NCBI GenBank assembly: GCA_002005505.1 | Contig: MVGU01001523.1 | Location: 1-64,000, forward strand | Source of the DNA: Botryococcus braunii | Lineage: Eukaryota; Chlorophyta; Trebouxiophyceae | DNA length: 64,000 nt | Reading direction: 5' to 3' | In this document: positions 13,117-23,893 of the stretch, in pieces | Layout: each line of letters begins with the position of its first letter | How positions within the stretch are numbered: position 1 is the stretch's first letter | The notes under the pieces: model-generated | What the model was told of the DNA's origin: nothing | What the model saw: the letters and a program-made list of their open reading frames with translations, nothing else | Databases searched by the model: none | Translations under genes and position numbers: made by a program

Positions 13117-14180
13117 GTCCCCCTCCCGTCCCCAAACCCTCGCAACTTTTTCTCCACTTCCCCCCCTCCCCTCTCCTCCCTTCCTGTCCCCCCTTTCTCT
13201 CCTCCCTCCCTCACTTGTACTCATCACAGGATTTTGTCTGTCAATTGTATTTGTAAGGTGTATCTGTCATTTACCCACATTTTACTGGGATTGGAGGTTG
13301 ACGTAAACGAGATGGAGTTGCATGTATAGCTTGAGTCTTGGTTGAGTGAGGTGATGCTTGACAGATTGTAAAATAAGAAATCATCCTTTTTGACCAGTTG
13401 CCATGGCCATTTCCCATTATTGCGAGGAATGTTAACGTATGAGCACCACATCCTCAACATGCCAAAGGCTACTAGTAACAGAATTATGGCACAAATTGCA
13501 GAATGCCGGGAAAGACGGATATGGCATGTATGACTACCAGCTGTTAGACCGCATTGTGACGCTTGAAAAAAAACTTGGCATGCCTGCAACGTTTCCAAAT
13601 TGGAGAGGGCCCTTGCCAAGCGGTACTGCTGTCGAGTTTGCCGGCGCATTGTCTGTCCCATTTGGATGTGCAATCTTGAAGAACCTGCCCGAAGGGCAGG
13701 ATGGAGACATGATGCTTGTGCTGGATGCGGATGAAGTCCCTGATGTACTTGCTGACGCTGCAGAAGGTATAACCCTGCTCGCGCGTGGGTGTGTGTGCGC
13801 GCGCGCACACTTATGCAAAGGTTTGGGCGCATGCAAGTCCAATTGTCATGGGAATGTAGGCCTTATGAGCGAGTTTTATAAGGACAGCGGCTTGACAACG
13901 TTGCACACACACAGACACACACACCTGTGCATGTCCAACATGTTCAGAAATCTGGTTCCTGCCTTGTTGTTCTAAGACATGCTCTTTATTAAATACTTCA
14001 CCAAATTAGCACTCCAAACATTCTTCTTCACATCTGTGTAGTAACACACCCATTCTGGGTTGTAGTGTTTGTGGTTCATGTAAGCGTGTCTTGTACCTCA
14101 ATATGATAGCAGCTATTATTATTCATCAGGACGTGGCCGGGTAATGGCTGCAGGTGCCCATTGGAGTTGCACTGTAGCAG

Positions 14181-14270
14181 AATCCGTTCCAGAACAGGGA
14201 CATGCATCGGGCATGTTGATGCATTCAGATGCTCGCACAAGTTCAATGGTCCCACGAAACACCCCGACAG
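14181..14270 (+). CDS. Repeated short exon, copy 1
   Basis: A 90-nt exon-like segment lies between the acceptor actgtagcag and a CAG|GTTTGC donor. It enters in phase 1, as exon 7 (13502-13766) requires, and leaves in phase 1. The peptide contains the pattern VPEQGHASG...SDARTSS...PRNTP, which is repeated in altered form at 14670 and 34512. It is probably a downstream exon of the DUF6729 gene. The function of this segment is unknown. Confidence 0.4.
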
Positions 14271-14669
14271 GTTTGCCCTACTCAGATTGTGTGTGTTGTT
14301 TTTTTTTTGGGGGGGGGGGGGGGTTTGAGTTGCCAGGGGAGTTGCCAGCACATTTGTGTCAGTCCAGCCACCAGTAGCAACTTTTAGGAAATGCATGCTG
14401 GTACTTATATGCTAAGGGCGGGTATGCCTGCGCCTGCATACATACACAACACTGTTTTATGGCGTACTGTTCCATTTCACATGTGTTTGTAATTGTACTT
14501 TTGCTGTCACCTGCTTTTGCTCATATGCTTACATGCTACACAACATTTGATTCCAGAAGGCTCATTATTATTACAACAAATAGGGTGGTAAATTTCTATT
14601 GACGGAGGTGGGGCTGAAGCGGCGTGGCATGGGCTGCAGGTGGCCATACCCAGTGCATTACTTCCATAG

Positions 14670-14755
14670 ATCCTGTTCCCGGCGTGGGTCATGCGGCCAG
14701 CAAGGGGTTGCATTTGGATGCTAGCTCTAGTTTATTCACGCCACAAGACCCTGAG
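14670..14755 (+). CDS. Repeated short exon, copy 2 (donor lost)
   Basis: An 86-nt segment preceded by acttccatag, with peptide pattern [11 protein letters not shown]...[13 protein letters not shown]. It is clearly paralogous to 34512-34597 and, more distantly, to 14181-14270. The base pair after the final GAG is TC rather than GT, so the splice donor appears mutated. Confidence 0.4.
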
Positions 14756-14777
14756 TCAAGTTTGCCCCAACTATTGA

Positions 14778-14783
14778 GCACGC

Positions 14784-14865
<82 letters not shown>

Positions 14866-14907
14866 GTCTGTGTGTGTGTGTGTGTGTGTCGCCCGTGTGT
14901 GTGCGTG

Positions 14908-14984
<77 letters not shown>

Positions 14985-14993
14985 GCGCAGTGT
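14778..14993. repeat. (CG)n(GT)n compound microsatellite
   Basis: Twenty bases of alternating CG pass into about 70 bases of GT, then a second GT run of about 60 bases ending in alternating GC. It is strongly alternating purine-pyrimidine. From 14994 to 15496 I see no gene. Confidence 0.97.
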
Positions 14994-15496
14994 GTCTCTG
15001 CTTCCTGTGCAGAGGTGCTGCATATCTTCCCGGATGTGGTAACAGATACTTGTGGATGGGGCTAAAATTGTGAGTAAGGGTTGCAGGTGCTCAACACAGC
15101 TCTTTGCGCTTCTCTGGCGATAGACATGCACCTAGCACGGCGATTCTTCCTCCCACAGGTTGCTTGCCATCACAAAGCCCTTACTCAGGTATCGTGTGCG
15201 TGTGTGTTTGTGTGTGTGTTTGTCTGAGCGTGCGCTTGTGCGTGTATGCATGCGCTTGTCTTTTGGTGTGTCCTTATCTGCATGGTTGTTCGACTACTTT
15301 TTGTCATTGCTCAGATGCGCAAGCCCTCCAACCCGTTCTGTAACATGTTTGTATGTTTTTGTACTGCTGCGGCTCCTCTTCACATGCCCCACTTCCAGGA
15401 CTCACCAGGACTTCCAGGAAGCACGAAGTTTGCATGAGCATAGCCACCTATAGCATATTTCAGGAATAGGCAGTAAGCCTGCGTGTTCTTGCTTTC

Positions 15497-16229
15497 TGTT
15501 ATAATAGTGAAAGAACATTGTGGTGCCTTTCCCTCAGAAGAGTAATAGTGGCCAGATCAGCTCGGATTAACCAGCGGGAACATTCATTAGAATGAGTAAT
15601 AGGTGGCAGAACCTAGGAGTTCTGCCAGAATCAACCTAGACCAATTTCGCGTAGATTAGGGAGAATGAGGTAATTTGACACGGTCTGCTAGAAAGGATTT
15701 ATGACGCCGGCGTGCAAGGACGAGGCACTTGATTGGGACATTAAAGGCACTTCGGGTGCTTATCTCTTGACTGTTGCCTATCAAGTCCTCATTCATATTC
15801 GGTCACTGCTTGTTCTCCTACACACAACAAGAGTGCCGACGAGCTAATCACCCTTCGTGCCCGGGTCATACAGGTAACCTGACGTTGAGTGACAGAAGCC
15901 TCATTGACAATTGGTTAGGAAGAGGTCTAGGTAATGTTATTAAGTTGGTGCTAATGCTTTTGCTCATTGAACACTAGTGATGCAGACTATCGGTAGTTGC
16001 GTAGATTAAGTAGTTTGAATTACGGAGTGATGAGAGAAAGCAAGTAGCATTGTAATGACTTGATTGGGACATTAAAGGCACTTCGGGTGCTTATCTCTTG
16101 ACTGTTGCCTATCAAGTCCTCATTCATGTTCGGTCACTGCTTGTTCTCCTACACACAACAAGAGTGCCGACGAGCTAATCACCCTTCGTGCCCGGGTCAT
16201 ACAGGAAACGCCAAGCTCAGAAATTTTCA
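15497..16229 (+). repeat. Copia C 5' LTR with internal R1-spacer-R2 duplication
   Basis: R1 is 15727-15873 (147 bp) and R2 is 16058-16204 (147 bp). They differ at one base. R1 is followed by the donor-like cag|gtaacc. The 184-bp spacer ends in tgtaatg immediately before R2. R2 is followed by cag|gaaacgcc and the LTR end. A TATA-like tttatga lies about 30 bp before R1. Confidence 0.9.
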
Positions 16230-16244
16230 GGTTATGGGCCCACC
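16230..16244 (+). other. Copia C primer-binding site, internal (anticodon-arm) initiator tRNA-Met type
   Basis: ggttatgggcccacc directly follows the LTR. It is complementary to the anticodon stem-loop of plant initiator tRNA-Met, not to the tRNA 3' end. This is the type of site used by Drosophila copia, which is primed by a 5' half-tRNA. Confidence 0.85.
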
Positions 16245-16342
16245 GACTCTTATGCGGGGCATGTAAAATGTATGACTCGAGCAAAGTAATCTGCCTTGGC
16301 GCGAAAGAGGCAAAGCGGGTGCATGAGCACGGGCGGAGGTAG

Positions 16343-16493
16343 ACCTCCTCCTCCTCCACCTCCTCCTCCAACATATAACGAGCGAAGAAAGGCAGGAGGA
16401 GAGAAAGGACCACGAACGATTGAAGAACGAGCATTTCTGGTAAAGGACTTCGTCAACGAAGCTCACGGACGGGGAGCACTTACGCCTCCTCAG
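16343..16493 (+). repeat. Left copy of 151-bp duplication flanking hAT
   Basis: Bases 16343-16493 and 21602-21752 read identically. Both begin acctcctcctcctcc and end tacgcctcctcag. They are ORF0 coding sequence duplicated on either side of the hAT element. Confidence 0.93.
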
Positions 16494-19400
16494 CAGTGTT
16501 CGACAGCCTCTTGAAAACCCGTACGGCCAAACCCCTATTGGCCCGGAACCCCGTCTGGGACGTACCCTATTCGACCCAAAGAAAAGTGGGAAATCACACG
16601 GGTTACCCGTATGTCGAGGCCAAAGCTCTATGGGTCGTCAATCTGCGGAATTTGCTATTCTGCTGGTCCAAGAACGGGCACAATTCTTGTCGGTACTCCG
16701 GGCCCCAACCGCTATAAATCTGCCATTCTCAGGTGTCAGAACTGGTTTTTCAGTGCGGTTTTCCTTTTTGGGTTGCAACTTGCAAGTGACTATACTCAAC
16801 AGCCCCGGGGGAGGAAAGCATGCGCAAGTCCACAGGCACATGGTAATTAGACAAGGGAAATTCCAATTCAGGGGACAACGGGAGGCTGAAGACGATAAAA
16901 ACGATTTCTCCGTACTTTACATCAAATTTTACCTTCACAAACATCTAGTCTAATCTATCACAAACATCTAGTCTATGAACCCTAAAAATAAATATCATAC
17001 ATGTGCCGAATTTACATTGTGGAGCTATTCTAGCTTTACTAAAGGCACAAAAGTGAAGTTCCTACTCTTTAACGTCACAGTGAGCAATGAGTGTCAACAA
17101 CCTCTTCAAACGTCCAAAATCTGCAACCAAATCTTCGTCCACCTGACCGTCAGGATTCATAGATCTCTCATGAATGCAGCATCATCATCATTTCCCAGGG
17201 TCCTATCGGTGGGTAAGTGGTCCAAAAGTACAACACCATCAATGCTCAAATCCAGAGTTGACGGATCAATTACTTCTGCACATGCACCCTCATCATCTGA
17301 ATCCGCTTGTTCTAGAAGCTGCTCGGCCCAGTGCGAGACTTCTACACCTTCATCTGAGAAAACAAATTCCTCATTCTCCCAAAGCGCAGAGTCGATCTCT
17401 GGATCTGGCAGTGTGTGGGCGGACAAAACGCGGTGGAGCTTAGATGTTAAAAGGTCATCCACCTTGCCAACAAAAAGATCTCCGGCTTTGTTGAAAACCA
17501 TTTCTTCTCCAAAAAAGCGCCCCAGAAATAGCACTCTCATGAGCATATCCACAGTGCTAGTGGATAAACGATTGCGCTTCGCACTCTTAATCTGACGATG
17601 AATCGAAAAGCCTCTCTCCACTTCCGCAGAATCTCCTGATATAATTGCACCAACTTGAACAAGAGGCAGTAACAGACCATAACGCACACGCAAATCTGCA
17701 TCTGAAACCACTTCTTGCCAGAACCCCTGTTGAGATAATGCAGGATTTCGCTGAACTTTGCGACTCAAATCTATTTGCAACGCTTCAAATTGCTTTCTAC
17801 AGGCTGGCCACTCTTCTCTTGTGAAAACCCGATCAGCCCCAAAATCTGTGGAGCACAGTGCCTTGACTATCACATGGAGGATCTCAACATTCTGTGAGCG
17901 GGAAGCACTATCAGTGCCCGACTTATAGAATTGGGGATCAAAAATTCGAAATGCGTGCAGAAGCTCAAGCTCTTCAGCAGGGAACCGAGGCTCGATGCCT
18001 TCAAGCAAGGTATCAATCATCAAGTGCCCAAACTTCTGAACATCTGCGAATTCGCCTTCCCCATACTCCTTCAAAGTGAGCTTGATACACAGATCCTTTG
18101 CCCGTACACTCCATGCCCCATATTCATCAACTTCTTCCCAAAACTTCCCCGCCTGGCTAGTTGACGTGCCAATGGTTACTTGCAACTCAGTTAGGTCCCT
18201 CTTACAGTTGTCAACGGCTTCGGCAAATTGACATGAGGACAGATCTGCGCTTTGAAACTTAAGAAGCATCACATTTACAATTGCAATGACTTCAACGAAC
18301 ACATGCAAATTTGCGAGTGTGCGAAAATCAGTGATTGCTTCTCGAACAACTCGACCAGCATCCCACTTGGAACCCTTCAAGATTGCTGATAGGAACACAA
18401 CCAAACATGGGCCATTGCTAATGAGTGTTCTCATACAATCTAATCGAGACAACCACCTAGTGGCGTTGAACATAGGAAATTTTGCCTTTGTTATTCCATA
18501 TCGTTGAGCAAAAAAAGCCCATTGAGACTGTCGTTTGCTTGATCTGTTAAACAACGGATATACGCGAGTAAGCAATCTGTCAATTTCCTTGATTTCAGCA
18601 AATTTGGCACAATCGGAGAGCAATAGTGCTGCTCTATGGGCCATACAATGGATTGGAATAAGCGATCGTCTATGACTTCGCAACCGTGCAAAAAGGCCAG
18701 TGTTTCGACCCATCAGAGTGGAGTCTCCATCACAACATAGAACTTGGACTTTCTGTAAATCCAGATCAAAACACTCGAATAATAAGCACAATGCATCGTA
18801 AATGGCCTGCGCCGATTTCCTAGCAATGTGCATGCAACAAAGAAACTGGGTATGGCTCTCGAAAGTATTCAGGTCTAAATACCTCAAGTATAGCAAACAT
18901 TGCTCTTGATTGGAGATGTCTGTGCTGTTATCAATTAAAATACACAGAAAGGGGCTGGCTCTGATAAGTGCTAGCTGCAGCAGTAGAAAATGTTCGCTAA
19001 GACAATAAAGGCACCGCATGAAGTACCTGCAAGTCATGACATAGACTAAGGGCCACTATACTTTTAGGTATCCTGGTTTCCGAAATCGGCAGTACTCAAT
19101 TCTGTTGTGGTCACACTTGAACTTAAGATACTGGGAGGTCTGAAAACACATTTATTACTGAATGAGCATGATCAAGCATGATATAGACTCTAGGATATAC
19201 ACACTGCAATCGACGTCAGGGATCACATAAGCACTTCTATGCAAATGTGCAGGCGGGCAATCGCTCACCGATACGCATTGTACTTCTTGTCAATCAACTC
19301 GGTACCGCCTAGTGCAAGAGATGCCATGCACACAAATTGCAGCACTTTAGGAAATGCTGACCCAGGCTGGTATGTTTGGATTATATGTAGTGCTGCCATC

Positions 19401-21601
19401 AACAGGACAGGCGTGATGCCTCGGATCTGCTCAGTTTGTTGAGCTTGCATCCTCTGCAATCCGCTCTGAATGTCGTTTTGAGCAGCCTTCACAGCTGCCT
19501 TATGGCCTGATGTGCTAGCATGTTGGTTTAAGGCATTCTTATCCCGCACCGCTCGTCCCCCGTCTTGATTAAAACCTAAAAGAAAAGAATCATATCAGCA
19601 AGTTAGCAAGCAAAGTTAGCAAATCTTCACGCTTTCCTGCACAAAGACACATACAGAGAAACAAGCACAAGGATTATAACTGGTGACATATGCAATATTT
19701 TAGAATGAAAAAATGTACAGATTTACCTTCACACAGTCATGCATCAAGAGATGAGGTCACAGTGCTCAGTAAAGTAACTACCATGATGACAGAACACGTA
19801 CGCCAAAGCACAGGTGCATGTACACTACGTACATACGTAGTACTAGTACTCAATTTCAGAAACACTACCAAGAATATTCACTTACCATCTTTTGCAGTAT
19901 CCTGGCCAGATCTTTTTCTTTTGTATGCGTGGCAAACATCGCATCTGACTAAGGGCTGTGCTTTCGCATTTCTACCGAGAACGCTTGCCCAAGTGTACTC
20001 CTGCCCCCAGGACATGAGGGCTCCATCTGAAACATGTCGTCTGGTTGGTACGCTCTGCGTATCAAATTCCTGCTCATTCGCACTTGGAAATCCTGCATGG
20101 CCAACATAGTTCTCAATTTCTGATGGCATCATGCATGTCTGCTAGCAATGAAAGGTTTTATATAAACATACACAGCACATTGATAATGTTAATCGGCAAC
20201 GTGCCCATGAACATTTAACGTCATGTTTACAGCACCCCCAGCACTATTTGCAATGCTTGCACACATTCCTAAAGATGCTCTGCGAAATGGTAAATAACGG
20301 CTAAAGATTTTGAGACAGCAGGAGTTTACATACCCTGACTGTCATTGTCATCAGATAGACTTGAAATAGGACGAGCGGGCCGACATAGTGTGAGCCTACC
20401 GCGCCCTGCGCAATTCCAATATAGTATTTATAGCTACAATGTAGGAAACTGCAGAGAGGATTCTTTCACTGTTTGAGACTAGTGGAACACAGCAAAATTT
20501 ACTGCGCTGTCCAATGGTTTTGCCAAGCAACTTCAAGTGTGAATCTTAAGAATCAACACAAAACTGTTGAAGTACCTAATGTGGTGGACTACCTTGCATA
20601 GAACCACTACTTGCTTGGAAAGATAAAGTAGTTTGGCCGTCGTTACCCGTATGCCGAGGCCTTTTGTTTTTGTGGGCTGTGTTACGTGGGGCAAGGGTAA
20701 TTGTGATTGTGTCTCCACTACGGTGCTCCAAAATGTTTCCATTAGTGCCTGTCCAATCAACCAATGCCACATATTGACGCCTATGCCACAAGTTCCAAGA
20801 TTACTGTCAATGAGTCCACAAGCCTCTCGTAAGCTTTTCAATCAAACATACCTGGTCGGGTAGTCCAGGCACACTCAAAATCGCACACTTCGTCGTTAGT
20901 ATCAGCTCCAACACCTTCGAACCCTGCCACAGCAAATACTGTATCACAAATATTTATCAAAAGCCACAGATTCGAAAACCTACAGCTAACATGGTCACCT
21001 TGTTGTTCCCTTGAAATCTCATCGTGGGGATGAGCTTGCTCCAGATTCTCGTCACCACCCCCAGCGCAATGCACAACTTCTCCAGGAGACAAATGAATTT
21101 CCGACATTGTTCTTCAGATGTTTCGCATTAAAGCATATGAGAGAACATTGTCGGGTTTGACGAACGACATTTGAAACTGACGGAGTTCGACTTGGCGCCC
21201 ATTCTCCAACCTGGAGTCCAGAAGGCTCTAGGGCCTAGGCCCTAGAACTGCCACCCAAATCCTGACTGGCCTGATCATTGTCCGATTACCTCCTGATTAC
21301 GTGCGGCGCCCAGTCGGCGATTACCTGATAACGGGCCTTCGCCGACAGCCAGTGACCGCTGGGCGAGCCCAGGGCGACTGACTTCTGCGTGGGTTCGACC
21401 CCTAGATTTGTCCCTCTTACATCGCAAATTTCCCGGGTTAGCCCTACGACTTCCGCAAAGCCCCCTGGGTACAACCCGTATTTCGCTACCAGAATCTCTT
21501 TGTTTCATACGGGGAAGCCGTACCCGCCTTCGGCGACCCGTACGGGACCCCTAGTGAAATTCGTCAACCCGTACGGTTACCGTACGGGTTGTCGTTCACT
21601 G
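16494..21601 (-). mobile_element. hAT DNA transposon, 5.1 kb, inserted in copia C ORF0
   Basis: The left terminus reads cagtgttcgacagcc. The right terminus, read inward on the minus strand, is cagtgaacgacaacc. These are imperfect terminal inverted repeats of the CAGTG type usual for hAT. Subterminal words containing cccgtacgg occur at both ends in inverted orientation. The transposase gene is on the minus strand. hAT elements normally duplicate 8 bp of target, but here the flanks are identical direct repeats of 151 bp. Confidence 0.85.
17157..21107 (-). CDS. hAT-family transposase (ZNF862-like), multi-exon
   Basis: Reading on the minus strand, the main exon 19026-17157 encodes the catalytic and C-terminal parts. 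Motifs in order are LIDNSTDISNQEQC, LCCDGDSTLMG, PIHCMAHRAALL, ATRWLSRLDC, and the C-terminal dimerisation signature SAEVERGFS...KRNRLSTSTVDMLM. Upstream exons join in phase: 19575-19269, with H-x4-H in LNQHASTSGH, and 20132-19886, with CDVC. Together these give a BED/TTF-like CxxC...HxxxxH zinc finger. Possible further 5' exons lie near 20851-20935 and 21107-21000. The protein would bind the terminal repeats and cut and paste the element. No stop breaks the exons I could join, so it may be functional. First-exon assignment is weak. Confidence 0.8.
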
Positions 21602-21752
21602 ACCTCCTCCTCCTCCACCTCCTCCTCCAACATATAACGAGCGAAGAAAGGCAGGAGGAGAGAAAGGACCACGAACGATTGAAGAACGAGCATTTCTGGT
21701 AAAGGACTTCGTCAACGAAGCTCACGGACGGGGAGCACTTACGCCTCCTCAG
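21602..21752 (+). repeat. Right copy of 151-bp duplication flanking hAT
   Basis: Identical to 16343-16493. It restores the ORF0 reading frame directly into 21753. Confidence 0.93.
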
Positions 21753-22094
21753 TGGTTCCAAGATCGCTTTCCAATATATCCAGCCTATAAATTTACACTG
21801 TGGGAAGTTTCGTTCATCAACGGAGAGCCTGGATATCTGACACGCGCAATCTTTGAGAGGTGCCTACACCAAACGGGAGGACCATCACACGAAGCATATT
21901 GGACAGAGAAGGCGGCCTACGCAGCCATTGAGTTAGCCTTGAGCAGCCTGGGAGACGACTTCATTTACAGACTAATTCTCTACGGCGAGGGCGAGTTCCA
22001 CGTGGACGAGTGGGTCACAGAGGACGACAGTGAGGACGAGGACGGAGACTCCAGACTGTCAGAGAGGAGCGACGACTGACCAGCACCAAACAGC

Positions 22095-23032
22095 ATGAAG
22101 AAGAAGGGTACCAGCACCAGCTCTGAATCCAAATCAGCAGGAGAGGAGTCTACATCAACACCTACCAGGGAACCATGCACTCCCAGTACTTCGAAGGGGG
22201 AAGGAGACGCCCTTCCCAAGGTCATTGCTACACTAGTCAAAGTCCATATAAAACTGCAGCGTAAAGGTCAGAACTTTGTGGTGTGGGACAATGCCTTTAC
22301 TGCAGCCAATGATGCAAAGGGCTCTTTGCCTGCCATTCAAGAAGCTATGCCTGGGACTACTCATAATGCTGCAGCATTGTTGTTACTGTATGAATCAGTT
22401 CCTGAAGACTGGTTGGGTGAGCTGTCGAGTAAACCATCAGCATATGATGCGTATGTGCATATTTGTAGGAAGTTTGTGGGAGGCTACAACCCTCAGGCTA
22501 ATGCTGACTGGTTGAAAGAGATGTCACGTGGCATGAAACAAGGTGAAACAATTTCCCAGTACGTCAATAGGATGATCAATCTGAAAGGTTGCCTGAAACG
22601 AAATGGACATGATCTCCTGGATGGGCACGTGGCCACACGGATTGTGCAGGGCCTGCCTGCAGCTGCCAACTTCCCAGGACTACTGCCTACAGCCGTGGCG
22701 TACCCCCTGAACCAGCTGGCAGACCTCATCTCCACCACAGCAGAAGCAATGGGCTATAACGATGACCCAGATCAGCCTGCAGTGGTCATGACAGCACAGC
22801 CAAGCCCAGCTGCTGCAGTCCATGCTCCTGCTGCATGTGCTGCGACTCAGACAAGACAGCCTGCAGACACAGAGGCCAAGGTGGAGGTACGTGGTACGTG
22901 CAACTACTGCCACAAAAAGGGGCACTTCTGGAGAGACTGCCGCAAGAGGCAGTGGGACGCAGAAACCCAGAGGAATGTGGTAGCAGCGGTGCAGCAACTG
23001 GCTGGCATGTGGCCCCAAGGTCAGTTTCCTTG
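22095..23032 (+). pseudogene. Copia C gag with zinc knuckle, ends in premature TGA
   Basis: 312 residues from ATG 22095. The capsid-like region contains LLLYESVPEDW and the phrase MKQGETISQYVNRM. A CCHC zinc knuckle, CNYCHKKGHFWRDC, begins near residue 269 and would bind genomic RNA. The protein is close to D gag (61861 onward). In D the same frame runs on into a Pro-rich linker and the protease. Here TGA at 23030-23032 interrupts it and the frame resumes as GLQPPPAV. The gypsy element is inserted 78 bp after the stop. Gag assembles the virus-like particle in which reverse transcription takes place. Confidence 0.85.
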
Positions 23033-23110
23033 AGGACTCCAGCCCCCTCCAGCAGTCCAGCATGTCTTCCCTGCAGCTGGAGTTTTTCCACTACTGCACC
23101 CACCACCTGG

Positions 23111-23599
23111 TGAAACAAAGGGAGACGTGTATGCAAGTTTAATAATAAGAGATACTAGGGTTTAAGGAAGGGGTGACACCGCGAGACAGTAAACGTGACG
23201 CCGATTCCTCTTACAATACGCAGCTCCTCCTCACGCAGGCGATTCCGAGTCTCCAATAAACAATATGGCCAACGCCAATACAATATAATATGCAACAGAT
23301 ATATCCAGGCCCCAAAGATAAGTGTGTCTCTCGAAGTGTGAGTCCAACTTGTGGTGAACCCGGCTACATCGCCCTTCTATATGATGCTCTCGCGAGCACC
23401 ACGAGAAGGATGACGAGAGGGCATCCTTTTGGACATTTCATGAACATCCTATATTGTGAAGCTTCTCGTAGTACGACGTGCGTGAAGACACATGCGCACA
23501 CATGCAGGCGTGCACGTAATTCGAAAGACCTGCACATAATTCGAAAGGCGAGCCGCATGAGGTACGCAGACGCGGCACCGCACGCGTCACCTCACTACA
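23111..23599 (-). repeat. Gypsy 3' LTR (left in window)
   Basis: 489 bp. Read on the minus strand it begins TGTAGTGAGG and ends TTGTTTCA. It matches 28896-29384. The adjacent 23600-23893 is the untranslated 3' end of the element with its polypurine tract. Confidence 0.93.
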
Positions 23600-23893
23600 T
23601 ACTCCCCCCCCTATTCCTGTGCGTCCCCGCGCAGAAGGCAGAGCGCAGCAAAACAACAAAAGACCTTCCAACATGCGGAGACTCAGAACACTACCTACGG
23701 GCAACCCGCCTCCCGTGTTGCCAGACCCCAGCCAATCGCTGCGTATCGGGGTCCCCACCATATAGAAATAAGAATAAGTATCATTCATGACAAACATGAC
23801 AAAAGACGAAACAGAGGAAACAGCTAAGTCCACGTAGAGCCAAAAGTCCAGAAGTTCATAAGTCGAGAAGTCCACAAGTCCATAAGGCAAAGT

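Larger units (their letters stand above)
16296..22079 (+). pseudogene. Copia C ORF0 (upstream accessory ORF), split by hAT, start codon lost
   Basis: The frame runs from 16296 to 16493 and resumes at 21753-22079 after the hAT element and its 151-bp flanking duplication. It is homologous along its length to D ORF0 (61317-61814). Shared motifs include PPTYNERRKAGG / PPSYNDRIKAGG, then RxxEERA / TPDERA, WFQDRFPIYPA / WFADRFPVYPA and EPGYLTRA / EPGFITKA. Both proteins end in an acidic tail. The codon aligning with the D initiator ATG is TTG here, so the start is probably mutated; the next ATG is 16323. No known family is recognised. The position between PBS and gag suggests a small structural or RNA-binding protein, but this is inference. 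Confidence 0.65.
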
